From the NCBI RefSeq assembly GCF_964656455.1, contig NC_135719.1, positions 10,085,163 to 10,149,162 on the forward strand: a stretch of DNA of 64,000 bases, read 5' to 3'. Origin of the DNA: Halichoerus grypus. Lineage: Eukaryota > Chordata > Mammalia > Carnivora > Phocidae. Shown here in pieces: positions 11,601-23,384 of this stretch. The notes under the pieces were generated by a model. The model did no database searches and was not told the origin of the DNA. It saw only the letters and a program-made list of their open reading frames with translations. The position numbers and the translations under genes were made by a program. Numbering within the stretch: position 1 is the first letter of the stretch; each line of letters starts with the position of its first letter.

Positions 11601-13594
11601 CCACTGCTTGTCTGGTGTGGGGGGAGTCCTTCCCCCTCACAGTGGTCTTTATGAAAAGAAAAACTTGTTAGTTGAATTGCATTTCATCTAAAGAAGGGGT
11701 TTAAAATAATCTGTGCCGTTTGACAAAACTAGAAAGTTTGGGTAACAGGTTTGTTTTTTGTTTTGTTTTTATTATTATTTTTGTTTGTTTTCATTTTTTG
11801 ATATTGCTTGGCGGTCATTGTTCTGGACAGTTAAAACTGTCGCCTGGGTTAGTGGAATCTTGTGCATTTAAGCAGTCCCCTAAACCCATGTGGCCACTCC
11901 AGATTCACATTACCTCAACTCTGAATGCTCTCTTCCCTCTTTCTAAGAACTCGTAGGTCCAGATACTGTTCTTCTGCTGAGCTCAGATAGACATTAATTT
12001 CAAACATGGGAGTTTGGTTAGAGAGGAGCAGGAAGATCAGATGGAAGACAAGGAATGGAGAAATGGTTGATGTTCATGCCTGGGTCCTTCAGGTCACTCC
12101 AGGCTGGAGCTCAGGGAAAAATATCTCAGGGGGACTTGGGGGCAATGCACAAGGGACTTAGGAAAGGAGAGGTCCCAGTAAGCTTGCATTCTCTCTGCTA
12201 GATTTCAGGGAAAGGGTACAGATGGCCATCCTTCCTTCCCTGGAGTGGAATGGGAGGCCCAGTGTGACCACTTGGGACTTCTTGGAGATGGGTTCTCTGG
12301 TGGGAGGTCACTCGATGAATGTGTGCACCTAGGAAAGCATTGAGAGACTCGTGACTTCCCGTGTCAGAGATGTGTGCCTCATTTGGCCACTAGGGCCATA
12401 GGCATAGCCTTCCTTTTCCTGATGATCCTCCTTAGGAGCCAATATGGGGCCTGCTTTGCTTTTAATTCCCTGTGATGCAACTATGGCAGGAGAAAGTACA
12501 CAAGACACCCGGGCTAAAGGAGCCCTGGCGTTGGAGATGCATAGGAGTATCTAAGCTTCAGACAAATGAAAGCTCAGAAAAATAAAGCCATAGGCCTAAA
12601 AAAAAATGGCTGGATTAGAGTGGGAACCAGTAGCTGAAACTGAAGGCAAGGTGCTGGGAGAAATCACAGCAGAATGGGAGCAGGTTAGTGACGGGAAGAT
12701 GTACAGGGGGGACTGGTGCTAATGGTTCTGGACTGTCTACCCTCGATGGCCATTAGCTTGGCTTAAACATACAAGGGCAGGTACTCATTTCTTGGGACTC
12801 TCTAGTTGAGAATCTCTAGTTGAAGGCAAAGTCAGATAGATGGAGAATGAAAACCAAAATCCCCCAAGGAGCACAATATCCCCTGCCTCTTAAAACTGCC
12901 TGGAAAACCTCCAGGTGTTTCTCCTTTAGCCCATTGTTCTTGGGCATGAGCAACCCCCCTGGTGTATGAGCCACAGGGATGCAGAACTCCCTACCTCCTT
13001 TATGTGGGCTGTCAGTTGCCATTTCTATGTTTACATAAAGCACTGGGACAGATGCTTTATTTGGAAGCTAAAACCTCAGGTAAACAGGTGTGGGCACAAG
13101 CCCATGGCTTGCTGCCCAGGGCTCTCTGTTGCTGTGCTTGGCCCCAGCTGCAGGATCAGTCAGCCTACGGTAAGGGTGTGGTTAATGCCCTGTGCGTATT
13201 AAACATTGAAGTCAGGAGGGCAGGTCAGGGATGGGGGAGCTTGGAGAGGTTAAGGACAGGGGAGCAAGATTCAGGCAGGATTTTCTCCCATCCCCCATTT
13301 CCATCCCCATCCTGAAGGAACTGGGTGTGAAATCACTGTATGCACAGAGAATAAATGGTTTCTGTGTTATTTCATCTCCCAGAAGGGACAAGAAAGAGGC
13401 ATGAAATCAGAAGAGGTGTTCTAGATTGGCCATGGGAGATGCAGCCATCCTGTTTCCTTTTTCCTCCCCTCTCTTCCCATCCCACACAAAAGGTGATGTT
13501 AACGCTTCTCTCATCTCTCCCTGGCTCCAGGATAATTTTGGCCAAAGTAACCATCTGAAAACATGGTTTTCTTCATGACTCTCTCTTGATCAAA
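11601..13594. other. Long unique stretch
   Basis: No family recognised except T/G-rich patches near 11750. No coding motif. Confidence 0.5.
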
Positions 13595-13855
13595 AATAGT
13601 AATGAAGCAGACACTTTCTGATGCTCACAACATGCTGGGGGGTGTTCTGCGCGCTTTGCACATTGCAGCTCATTTATTTCTCACAACACTGTGATGTCGA
13701 TGCTGTCATCATCACCTATTTTCAAGAGGAGAGAACTAAGATGTGCAGGGCTTAATTCACTTGTGCCAGGTCAGAGCTGGTAAGTGGCAGAGGCAGGGGA
13801 TCTGGATCGAGAGTCCATGCTGTTATCTGCTCTGCCTGTAGGATGCATTACAGGT
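13595..13855 (-). repeat. MIR element, antisense
   Basis: TTTGCACATTGCAGCTCATT, TTCTCACAACACTGTGATGT, AGAGGAGAGAACTAAGATGT and CAGAGCTGGTAAGTGGCAGA are reversed MIR. Confidence 0.75.
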
Positions 13856-14568
13856 TCACTGGCCTGGCATTCAGTGTCCTCCACCACCCGGACTCCATCT
13901 GCTATGTGCCTGAAAGTACTCTGTGTGCTTTCTTATATCCACCTGGGGTGTCCTCTCTGATCTTCTAGGTTCTGGGAGGGCAGATGGAAGCATTGGTGGC
14001 CTTGGATTCTGAGGATTTTGTCTAAGCTCATTCTGCGACTGACCTCTGTGTGCCCTGGGGTGAGCCAGCGGTCCTCTTTGGCCTCTTGTTTCTTCACCCA
14101 GGAAAGGTGGAGGTTGGACTTCATAGTTCCTCTGCTCTCTCCAGTTCAGACATGCTGGGATTCTATGATGCTCTTGCATCACGGTGTGGTCTAGATGGAC
14201 GTTGATGAATGACTCCTTTATTCTGGGCACAGTTTGGGCCTTCCATCCTGCTCCAGTTTCTGTGCATGCATCCCTCTTGATGTTTCCCAAGAGAGGCTCT
14301 GATTTGGTGCATTTGTGTTCCTCCCCTATGGAACACCCCATTGCACAGAGTTCTACACCGAAATTCCTCAGAGGCAGTTGACCTATCATGTGCATCTGTG
14401 TGGCACAGGCATTGTTGGTCCCTGGTCCAGATGGCTGTGGTCAGTGGAACATATTGGCTTTTCCTAACACATGTGATGGGAGTCTTAACTTGGACCACTT
14501 TCCTTAAGAAGTCCCTTGAGGTTCCATGGACATTTCCCGTTGCCTGTCCAGTGTAGCTTAAAAATATT
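13856..14568. other. Unique DNA with a long accidental frame
   Basis: A minus-strand frame of 174 codons at 13871-14395 has no recognised domain; two more frames overlap it. Probably chance, or an old repeat that was not recognised. Confidence 0.5.
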
Positions 14569-14585
14569 AAAAGAACATGACCGTG

Positions 14586-14858
14586 AATGCTGTTTTTTGT
14601 AGCTCATATGAAAAAAGGTTCCATATTTGTAGTATACTGCAATAATATTTTTTACATCCAGCTCTTTAAGTGATCCTTGTTCTGGTGGCTTTGTGTAAAT
14701 ATGTTTGCCCTAGTTGAATTAAGAAACTTTAAAGGTTATAAAATGAAAACAAAAAATAAAGTATCTGTTTTCTGCTAGATGCAAAAATGACTAAGCATGT
14801 ATATTTTATCAAGCTCATGTATTTTTTGAAGTTATGAACTATAAAAATGTAAAAAAAA
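14586..14858 (+). pseudogene. Retrocopy of an unidentified 3' UTR with poly(A) tail
   Basis: An AT-rich segment of about 273 bp ends in a run of A and is bracketed by a 17-bp direct repeat, AAAAGAACATGAC(C/T)GTG, at 14569-14585 and 14859-14875 (one mismatch). This is the structure of an L1-mobilised mRNA copy truncated at its 5' end. The sequence looks like a vertebrate 3' UTR, with several AATAAA/TATAAA-like motifs, and has no open frame. It matches none of the SINE, L1 or MIR families seen elsewhere in the window. The parent gene was not recognised; it could also be an unfamiliar interspersed repeat. Confidence 0.6.
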
Positions 14859-14884
14859 AAAAGAACATGACTGTGTACCTTTGG

Positions 14885-15040
14885 AGTAGATATGATTACC
14901 TTGTGGTTAAAAACACGGACTTGCAGTCAAAGATGGGGGTGTGAGAACCTGCTCTTCCCTTTCCTTGCTGTTTGACCTTGGGCGAGTTACTTAACTCTCT
15001 TAATGGAAACTTAACTCTCAGATCCTACCTCATGGAATTG
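14885..15040 (+). repeat. MIR element
   Basis: TGGTTAAAAACACGGACTTG, TTTGACCTTGGGCGAGTTAC and TCCTACCTCATGGAATTGCA follow MIR. It lies just right of the 14.6-kb retrocopy. Confidence 0.75.
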
Positions 15041-15074
15041 CAAGAGCTTACCAACTCTCTGGGCTCTCCCAAAA

Positions 15075-15985
15075 GGTAGAAGGAGACAGGATAGCAGGAA
15101 ATGGTGGGATCTTTAGGAACATGGAAGAGGGAGACACAGCCCGACCTGGGAGCTTCAGAGAAAGTGTCCTGGGGAAATGACACCTGAGTTGAGGCCCAAA
15201 GAATAAAGAAGGGTTATCCAGCTGAGACAAAGCATGTTGGAAGAGAGCCGGGGGGTGGGGGTGGTCCGGGAGCAGCAGTAAGGCCTTGTCTATCATGCTT
15301 GGGAGATTGAGTCTTACACTGCAGGGGATGGGAAGCTTCTGGATGATCTGAGTGGTGCAGCATGTGGTCAGAGTTCCTGTCTGGAGAGATCACATGTGGG
15401 GCAGCAGAAAAGGATTAGAAGGGAATAAGCCCAGAAGGCGGGAGTCCAGGTAGTATGCTGTTGTAGATAGGGTGCATACCACAGGTGTGTTTGTGACTTT
15501 CACAGGGTGCCTGGCCATGTGGGTGAATGGGGGGGGGGAGCTAATTAAGGCCTGGAGAAAGGTGGCCTGTTTTCTCTTCTTTTAAAAATTGTATTTCACC
15601 TCCCCCTCCCTTCTTCTCACCCTCCTTCCCTCCTTTCTTCTCTTCTTCCTTCCTCCTTCTTTCACAAAGTCACCCTCTGTCCCTAAGCCACGAAGGTCTG
15701 AGTCAGCATAGAGGGGCACCTTTTCTAACTAGTTGGCCCTTCTGCAAATTTCATCCAAGGTACCCTATAGGCTCAAGGCAGCCCTGGTTGTGGCGATGCA
15801 GGAGGGAAATGAAGTGAGGCCAGGCTGAGGCCAGCTGGATTGGGGGGCATGAAAAGGTTTGGTTATTAGAGATACAGCTGACAGCCTCAGTGGTGGATGC
15901 AAGGTGGGGAGTATGGGAGCAGGAGGAGAACTGGAGACACTGGGTTTGGGTGACGGGGTGGCGAGGCATGAGGAGGCTGAGTAAG
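15075..15985 (-). repeat. LINE-2, antisense, interrupted
   Basis: Reversed L2 wording at 15075-15475 (ATGACACCTGAGTTGAGGCC, GGGATGGGAAGCTTCTGGAT) and again at 15790-15985 (ATGAAGTGAGGCCAGGCTGA, TTATTAGAGATACAGCTGAC). The 315 bp between hold G-rich and CT-rich sequence that was not recognised. Confidence 0.6.
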
Positions 15986-15999
15986 TGAACTTGAGCTCT

Positions 16000-16469
16000 C
16001 TTAGTCAAGAGCGCCAGAAATCAGCCATCAGGAGCTCTGTGAAACCATAGTCACCTCGCTTCTTGGCTGCTCCGGAGAGCTCAGCTGCTTTATCACTTTG
16101 ACTCACTGCTGCTTGGCCAGCCTACCCACTGCCTCAGCTTCTCACCCCTGCTGCTCAGCTTCCCTGGGTCCGGACTTGGCAGCAGGACTGAGCTCAGCTC
16201 TTGGATGTAACGTTCAGCCTTTTCCCTTCATGATCTGGACAGACGATCTTGTGACTGGGAGACCCTCAGCCTCTATCCTGGCTGGCAGACTCAGTCCATG
16301 TGAGAATTTTCTTTTTGGTGCTTGTGCATGTTGAATAGTTAGCAATGAAAAACATACAGTTCTTTAAAAAAATTATTTTTAACATTATAGATAGAAAAGA
16401 TGGAAAATTCACAAAGAATTTCTTGGAATTACATGAATTAACTTCTTTTTAGATAGATTTTAAAAACAT
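16000..16469. other. No gene recognised
   Basis: Unique DNA between two L2 remnants; A/T-rich from 16360. Confidence 0.5.
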
Positions 16470-16640
16470 TATTGATTCAATAGATATTTTTTGAGTGCCT
16501 ATGTAGCAGCCCAGGAGCTACAATGATGAGTAAAACAGATGAGATGTCTGCCCATCAGGAGCTTGTGGTCTAGTGGGACGTTCTAAGTTAATTGGCAATC
16601 ACACAAACATGCAATTACACCCTTTGCAAAGTGTCCTCTG
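16470..16640 (-). repeat. LINE-2 3' end, antisense
   Basis: TTGAGTGCCTATGTAGCAGC, GCTACAATGATGAGTAAAAC and AGGAGCTTGTGGTCTAGTGG are the reversed L2 end. Confidence 0.7.
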
Positions 16641-17360
16641 AAAATTTGTTGTTGTTGACTTTTGTTTGAGAAGGAAAGCAGGCAACAACTTTGAGTTTAT
16701 TTAAAAGATTTATACTGTTTTATCCTACAGACCTATTAGTATTTTCTCAGAAGAGAAGCATAGCTTCCATTTGTCTGGACCAAAGTTAAAGAGGCAGAAA
16801 ATGCAATCAGTGAAGTTATCTTTGGAACAAAATTATTTCCTTCAAGTGCACCTCTAGTTATAGATTGGGAAGGTCTAGCTGCACAAAGAAATCCAAATGA
16901 TTCACTGGGTAGTCAGAGGTAGGGTTGAAAATAAAATTTCTAGATATTCAGATGATTAGCCTACACAGTGAAGTTTTGCTCTACTGAAAAGGGGGTTATT
17001 TTAAGCCTGTCGCAGTGATTTAACACTGGGAAATCACCTAGCCAAATAATTGCATTAACAAATTAGAGGGACAAAATAGGGCCAAGTCAATAGATAACAG
17101 AAGAGCATTTGCTAATATTCAGCAACCATTTCTGACAAAATATTGGGAAGTAACAGTAGAAGAAAACTTCATAAAAGGAATAAAGAAATGTATTAAAAAC
17201 AAACAGCAAGCATTATAGCAAATAGCATAAAACATTCCCATCCAAGTGTTGTATAAAAAGTGGGGATACTTGTTAACACTGCTATCGTTCAATGAAAAAT
17301 TTAAAGTTCTAATTGATGGAATGCAACAATAAAGATACATGATTTAAATTCTGAAAGAGA

Positions 17361-17556
17361 GGGGTGCCTGGGTGGCTCAGTCGTTAAGCGTCTGCCTTTG
17401 GCTCAGGTCATGATTCCAGGTCCTGGGATCGAGCCCCGCATCGGGCTCCCTGCTCGGCGGGAGGCCTGCTTCTCCCTCTCCCACTCCCCCTGCTTGTGTT
17501 CCCTCTCTTGCTGTGTCTCTCTCTGTCAAATAAATAAATAAAATCTTTAAAAAAAA
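17361..17556 (+). mobile_element. Can-SINE, young, with perfect TSD
   Basis: A nearly unblemished SINE from GGGGTGCCTGGGTGGCTCAG to AAATAAATAAATAAAATC and poly(A). A perfect 14-bp target duplication, AATTCTGAAAGAGA, lies at 17347-17360 and 17557-17570. It sits inside the ancient plus-strand L1. Confidence 0.95.
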
Positions 17557-17759
17557 AATTCTGAAAGAGAATGATAAAATTATTACTACATGCTTCTGAT
17601 ACACTTTATATCTACAAAAGCTATGAGCCCGAATGAAAAACTATTATAACTAATAAGAGAATTTAGCTAGAAATAAGATGTATATGCAAAAATAAATCTT
17701 CAATTTTCCCCTGTCAAAAATGATTTAGAAAATAAGGTGGAATAAAAATGAGTGGCAAA

Positions 17760-17955
17760 GGGGCACCTGGGTGGCTCAGTCGTTAAGCGTCTGCCTTCGG
17801 CTCAGGTCATGATCCCAGGGTCCTGGGATCGAGCCCCGCATCAGGCTCCCTGCTCCACAGGAAGCCTGCTTCTCCCTCTCCTACTCCCCCTGCTTGTGTT
17901 CCCTCTCTCACTGTCTCTCTCTCTCTGTCAAATAAATAAATAAAATATTTAAAAA
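17760..17955 (+). mobile_element. Can-SINE, young, with perfect TSD
   Basis: Same subfamily and orientation as the SINE 200 bp to the left. The target duplication AAAAATGAGTGGCAAA (16 bp) lies at 17744-17759 and 17956-17971. Different target sites show that the two are independent insertions and not a tandem duplication. Confidence 0.95.
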
Positions 17956-18540
17956 AAAAATGAGTGGCAAAAACTATCAGATACCTAAGGATAAATTAAA
18001 TAAGGAATATAATAGCAATGTGAAGAAAATTTTAAGCTTTTACAGAAGAACATAAATTCTACCAAAGGAATAATGAAAGGATGTGCCATGTTCTTGGATA
18101 GAAGATTGACATCCTAAAGATAAAAATCCTTCTAAAACCAACGTAAATATTTAATGCAATATTGATAAGAATCATAACATTATCTTTTTGGAGAGGTGGG
18201 GAACTGAAAAATGTATTCTAAGTTTCATATCGAATACTAAGTGTGTGGAAATGGCTAAGAAATCTTGGAAAAAGAATAACTACCCTACTAGATATTAAAA
18301 TATAACATAAAGCTACTGTGGTCAAAACAGACAAGCAGTGGAATGAAAGAGGAAGTATAGAAATAGATCCAAGGATAAATGGGAAGTTAGTATGTGATAA
18401 ATGTAGTAATTCTAATCAGTGGGGTTAATATTACTCACTAAATAGTGGTGGAAGAATTGTTACCCATTTAGAAAAAAATAGATCCCTACATAAAACCTTA
18501 TAATAAAAATAAATTTCATATGGAATAATCATCCAAGAGT

Positions 18541-18998
18541 AGCTCCAAACTGGAAACAATCCATGTGGTACCAAGTGGTGATTGGATAAACAAAATGAAA
18601 CTTATTGGTACAATGGAATACTAACTACTCAGCCTCAAAAAGGACTGAACTCCTGATATACACAACAACCTGGATTAAGCTCAAAAGCATCATGCTAAAT
18701 AAAAGAAGCCAAACACAAAATACTACGTCTATGTGATTCCATTATATGCAATTTCTAGAAAGGCAAAATCTAGGACATCAGTGGTTTCCTGGTGGCTGGA
18801 AGGGGAGAGAGGATTGAAGACAAGCACGAGGGACATTTTTAGGTGTTTGATGTGTTCTAACACTGGATTGTGGGGATGGTAGCACAACTGCATAAATTTA
18901 CTACATGTTATTGAGCTGCAGAATTGAAATGGGTGATTCTTTTTTTTTTTTTGGCAAATTGTCCTCAGTAAAGCTATTAAAATATTATGGGTAAAAAA
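18541..18998 (+). mobile_element. L1 3' end nested in older L1
   Basis: The segment starts with the typical late-ORF2/3'-UTR words of mammalian L1 (ACAATGGAATACTAACTACT, GAAGCCAAACACAAAATACT) and includes GGTTTCCTGGTGGCTGGAAG. It ends in an A-rich tail near 18990. The older ORF2 text breaks off before it and resumes after it, so it is an insertion. No clean target duplication was found. Confidence 0.65.
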
Positions 18999-19785
18999 GA
19001 AAAAGAATAAAATATTGGAGGAGCATATTGGAAAATATGGTTTATAACCTTATGGTGGAGAAGGCTTTCTTAAACAGGCATAAAACACAAAAGCCATGAG
19101 AAAAATGTACATTTGATAACAGAAAAATTAACAAAAATCATGGTGAAAGACATTTAAAATGTAGAAATACAAATAATAGATTTGGAGATAGTATTTGCCC
19201 TCATTTGTAAAAAACAAAGAATGACTGCTTCTATTATACAAAACCTCATAAAACTTAGAAGAGGCAAACAATCTAATCTCAAATTAGCAAAATATATTCA
19301 CAGATGACAATCAAATGGACAATAAAATGAGTAAGTTTGCTTAGGTAGCCATGGACCTGAAAACTTAAAACTTACTGACTGGCAAAATTTATAAAATTTA
19401 ATAATACTTGGTATTATTTATAATGGTGTGAGGAAATGCACAGTCTGTTTTTGGGAGTATAAATCAATTCAACAACTTTGGAGATTAACTGGATAATAGC
19501 TATTAAAATAAAAAATGTGCATGCCTTTGGTAAAATAATTGCTCTTTTTGTAATTTGTCTTCCAGAAAAAAAATAGGATAGATATTTCAAGACAAATGCA
19601 TTAAGATGTTTGTTGGTAGGTTATTTGAAAATAACAAGAAACAGGAACAGGTGCATTTCTATAAATAGGGATATGTTTGACTATGTTTTGCTATATCAAT
19701 ATAATATCAAAACAGTATATTATATAGCCTTGAAAATAAGTAGAAACATTTATCTATATTGACTTGGAAAGCTATATATTGTTAT

Positions 19786-20365
19786 TTGTTTTTTATTGCT
19801 GTGTTACAAATTACCACAAATTTAGGAGCTTAAAATAACACCTACTCAAAAGTCTGGTATGGCTGGGTTCTGTGCTCGGAGTATCTCAAGGCTGAAATTG
19901 AGGTATCAGCTGAAATGAGTTCTCATTTGGAAGCTCTGGGAAAAATCATCTTCCAACTTGATTCTCCTTGTTGGCTGAATTCAGTTCCTGTGGTTGTAGG
20001 ACTGAGGTTCCCATTTCCTTGCTGGTTGTCAACTAGGGACTGCTCTCAGCTCCTGGAGACCCCTTGTGGTACTTGTCATGTGTCCCCTTCCATCTTTAAG
20101 CCAGAGTAGCACATCAAATCCTTAAGATTTAAATCTCTGACTTCCTCTGTCTCTGACCTCTTGACCCAGATTCAAAGTGTTCATGTGATGACATCAGGTG
20201 CACCTGGATAATCTCCCTATCTTAAGGTGAATTGATTTGGGGCCTTAATTACATTTGCAAAATCCCTTTACAGGAATGCTAAGATCCATGTTTGGTTGAA
20301 TAGTTGGAGAAGGTGTGTGTCACTGGGGTCCAGGAATAGTGGGTGCCATCTTAGAATTCTGTCAA
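19786..20365 (-). repeat. Ancient interspersed repeat inside L1
   Basis: The segment begins with TTTTTATTGCTGTGTTACAA followed by ATTACCACAAATTTAGGAGC, a wording common to an old mammalian repeat, and ends near GTGCCATCTTAGAATTCTGT. It interrupts the L1 3' end. It resembles the repeat at 24580-25035 at its start. The family is not assigned with confidence. Confidence 0.5.
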
Positions 20366-20690
20366 CACAATGAAAAAGCTACTCCTAGATCAAAAGATTG
20401 AGCATGAAGCTATTAAAAATGTTTATGTTTATATGTGGCTAGACATACAGATGGATATGTTTACATATGTGCAGACACAGTTTTATATGGAGCTGGACAG
20501 TGGAGAGCCATTCAAGAACATTCAAGGGCACACTGTTCACAGTGATTATTTATGGGAGTGGGGCTGGATGGCACAGAGGAGACTTTTAGTTTTTCTTTAT
20601 GTTTTTACATGTTTTAAATTATGAAATTATGGATGTTTATATAAGGGTTTTTAGTATTTTTTTAAAAGACTGCACATCCCAAGAACTCAT

Positions 20691-21414
20691 TTGAACACAT
20701 AAGGTCCCAGACATCACCTTAGTAGACAGATCTGTGGGAGGAAAATGGTCTATCTACAGGTCACACTGTCTCTAACTTTTTTCTGCTCATCGCCCAAGAC
20801 ATGGTGCTTTTCCCTTCAAAGGTAAAATTAGACAAATCTGGGGAATGGGGAAGCCTCCTAAGGGAAAGGATTCTGTCCCACGGCTGTGGACAGAATGTAC
20901 ACATGTAGTGAGCACACAATTAGCAATGGACTTAAATTATGCAAATGAAGGAATGATGAAGCAGGAGGGAGTCATACAAACAAGTAGGTTGTGAAAGATG
21001 CAACACCCAGAATAGACCCAGGAGGCAAAGCTTTTCCCTATAGAGGAAGTGTGTGGAAAGATAGTGACAGATCACATTTCCTTGCTTTCCTGAGGAATGC
21101 AGAATGAAGGATGCTTAAAAGTAGCACCAGTGGTATAGTTTCTGCTTTGAACAAAGATTCTATGATAAAGAAAATTATAAGAAAGGGACTAGAACACATG
21201 GAAGCCTTGACAAATGGTTCTAGATAAGATTTGGTTAAGGAAATAAGTGGCCTTGAGGAAATGAGACACTGAGATTGGTAGAGGTTGGAGCTGACATGGA
21301 GAGCCACACAAGAGCATTTGAACACAGGATGAACATGCAAGAATGTCTCAAAAGTTATAGTAACCCAAGTGTTTCTTTGTCATGTAGCACTGATCACTCA
21401 GCAAGCAAAGCAGC
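20691..21414. other. No gene recognised
   Basis: Unique DNA between two old L1 remnants; a 100-codon minus-strand frame at 21038-21340 has no motif. Confidence 0.5.
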
Positions 21415-21615
21415 ATATAGTTGAGTCTTTTTTAAACCCAATTTACAATGTCTTTTCATTGATTGATTTACACCAGTAATGTAATTATTGATATGGTTGA
21501 ATTCAGATCTGTCATTTCAGTGTCATTGTTTTCTGTTTGTTCTCTGGTTTTCTTTGTTCTGTCTCTCCTTTCCTGCCTTCTTTTTGGATTTGAACTATTT
21601 TTAAATATTTTATTT

Positions 21616-21821
21616 ATTTATTTTTAAAAAAGATTTTATTTATTTGTCAGAGAGAGAGAGACAGAAAGTGAGCACAAGCAGGGGGAGCAGCAGGTAGAGG
21701 GAGAGGGAGAAGCAGACTCCCTGCTGAGCAGGGAGCCAATGCGGGGCTCCATCCCAAGACCCTGGGATCATGACCTGAGCTGAAAGGAGACACTTAACTG
21801 ACTGAGCCTCCCAGGTGCCCC
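21616..21821 (-). mobile_element. Can-SINE with TSD
   Basis: Reverse-complement SINE with AAAGATTTTATTTATTTG on the left and head GAGCCTCCCAGGTGCCCC on the right. A perfect 15-bp duplication, TTAAATATTTTATTT, lies at 21601-21615 and 21822-21836. It sits inside antisense L1. Confidence 0.92.
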
Positions 21822-21899
21822 TTAAATATTTTATTTTATTTGTTGGCTTTAAAAATTATATTTCTTTGAAGAGTCTCTCTTTCTCTCTCTCTTTTCTTT

Positions 21900-22087
21900 G
21901 AAGATTTCATTTTTTTATTTGACAGAGACAGACACAGCAAGAGAGGGAACCCAAGCAGGGGGAGTGGGAGAGGGAGAAGCAGGCTTCCTGCTGAGCAGGG
22001 AGCCCGATGCGGGGCTCGATCCCAGGACCCTGAGATCATGACCTGCACCAAAGGCAGATGCTTAACGACTGAGCCACCCAGGCACCC
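21900..22087 (-). mobile_element. Can-SINE
   Basis: Reverse-complement SINE of the young subfamily (GGGAGCCCGATGCGGGGCTC present), ending GAGCCACCCAGGCACCCC. CT-rich flanks, TTTCTCTCTC followed by a T-run, occur on both sides and probably are the target duplication, but their repetitive nature blurs the limits. Confidence 0.92.
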
Positions 22088-22149
22088 CTTTCTCTCTCTT
22101 TTTTATACAAAGAATTACAGTGTAAATATTGTAATGAATTACAATGTAT

Positions 22150-22656
22150 GTAATACTTCAGAGATATTGTGGTTTTGGTTGCAGATTGCCACAAGAAAGT
22201 GAATATCACAGTAAAGTGAGTCAAATAAATTTTTTGGTTTCCTAGTGCATATAAAAGTATGTCTACATGGGGGAAAATGTGGCAATCTGGAACCAAAACC
22301 ACAATATCTCTTAATTACACTGTAGTCTATTAAGTATGCAATAACATTATGTCTAAAAAACCAGTACCTTAATTAAAAAATACTTTGTTGCTAAAAAATG
22401 CTAGTCACCATTTGAGCTTTTGGCAAGTAGTAAACTGATCACAGATCACCATAGCAAATATAATAATAATGAAAAAGTTTGAAATATTGTAAGAATTACC
22501 AAAATGTGACACAGAGACACAAAGCGAATAAACGCTGTTGGAAAAATAGCTGTTAGACTTACTCGATGCAGGGTTACCACAAACCTTCAATTTGTAAAAA
22601 ATGCAGTATCTGTGAAGTGCGATAAAGCAAAGCACAGTAAAATGAGGTATGCCTGT
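22150..22656 (-). mobile_element. Tigger1-like DNA transposon, internally deleted
   Basis: The ends match the mariner-type Tigger family: TTCAGAGATATTGTGGTTTT on the left and AATGAGGTATGCCTGTA on the right, with internal words such as ACACTGTAGTCTATTAAG and TGAAAAAGTTTGAAATATTG. The transposase region is gone. A 33-bp inverted repeat (22161-22193 with 22278-22310, one mismatch) is present: the left terminal piece occurs again, reversed, inside the element. Confidence 0.82.
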
Positions 22657-23140
22657 ATTTAACTACTTAAATGATTTTTTACCAATTGAAGAGAAATTTA
22701 GAACCTTTACTTACAAGCATATGGGTTGCAGTTTTCCTGTATATTACATCTTCATACGTTGAAAGTCTCATCAGACAATGTTATAGTTTTTGTTTCCAAC
22801 AGTCATACATATTTTAAAGAATTGAAGAGGAGAAAAATAGTCTATTATATTTACCTGGATATTTACCAATTTCTGATTTCTTTGTAGTATTTTTTCCTTT
22901 CCACCTGGTAAGTTTCCTGCAGTGTTTCTTTCACATTGAATCTGCTGGCAACAAATTATTTTTTTTCCCTCTTCATCTGAAAATGTCTTTATTGTGCCTT
23001 CATCCCTGAAGGATTTTTTCGCTGGATAAGAACTTTAGGTGGACAACTCTTTTGGCACTTTAACAATGTTGTTTCATTGTTTTCTGACCATTGTGCTTTC
23101 TGATGAGAAATCTCTAGTAATCTGAATTGTTCTCTTATTT

Positions 23141-23354
23141 CAGCGTTCTGGATTTCAACACTATTGACATTTTGGGCTGAATGATTTTTGTGGTGGGGCT
23201 GTCCTTTGTCCTGCAGGATGTTTAGCAGCATCCTCCCTACTGGATGGGGTAACATCCTACTTCTGGCCTACTAGATGACAGTCACAAACAAAAATATCTC
23301 CAGACATTGCCAAATGTCTCTTGGGAGGCAAAGCCACCTCAGTGGAGAACCACT
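23141..23354 (-). mobile_element. MER20 hAT-type DNA transposon
   Basis: The reverse complement of MER20: starts near TTTCAACACTATTGACATTT, includes GGATGTTTAGCAGCATCC and TCTCCAGACATTGCCAAATG, and ends GGAGAACCACTG. A non-autonomous element of the Charlie group without coding capacity; it interrupts antisense L1. Confidence 0.88.
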
Positions 23355-23384
23355 GTCATGCCCTATATGTAATGTGAAAGAAAA

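Larger units (their letters stand above)
16640..20690 (+). mobile_element. Ancient L1 (L1M-type), ORF2 remnant to 3' end, heavily nested
   Basis: From about 16980 the plus strand reads like decayed L1 ORF2 (CAGCAAGCATTATAGCAAAT, AGAAAACTTCATAAAAGGAA). The same body resumes at about 18999-19785, and a 3' UTR-like end lies at 20371-20690. No frame is open. It is interrupted by SINEs at 17361-17556 and 17760-17955, by another L1 3' end at 18541-18998, and by an old repeat at 19786-20365. The left limit is uncertain. Family assignment is by eye. Confidence 0.7.

Noticed and set aside
13871..14395. Minus-strand frame of 174 codons
   Set aside because: No recognised domain, and other frames overlap it. 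A chance frame of this length is expected occasionally in 64 kb.
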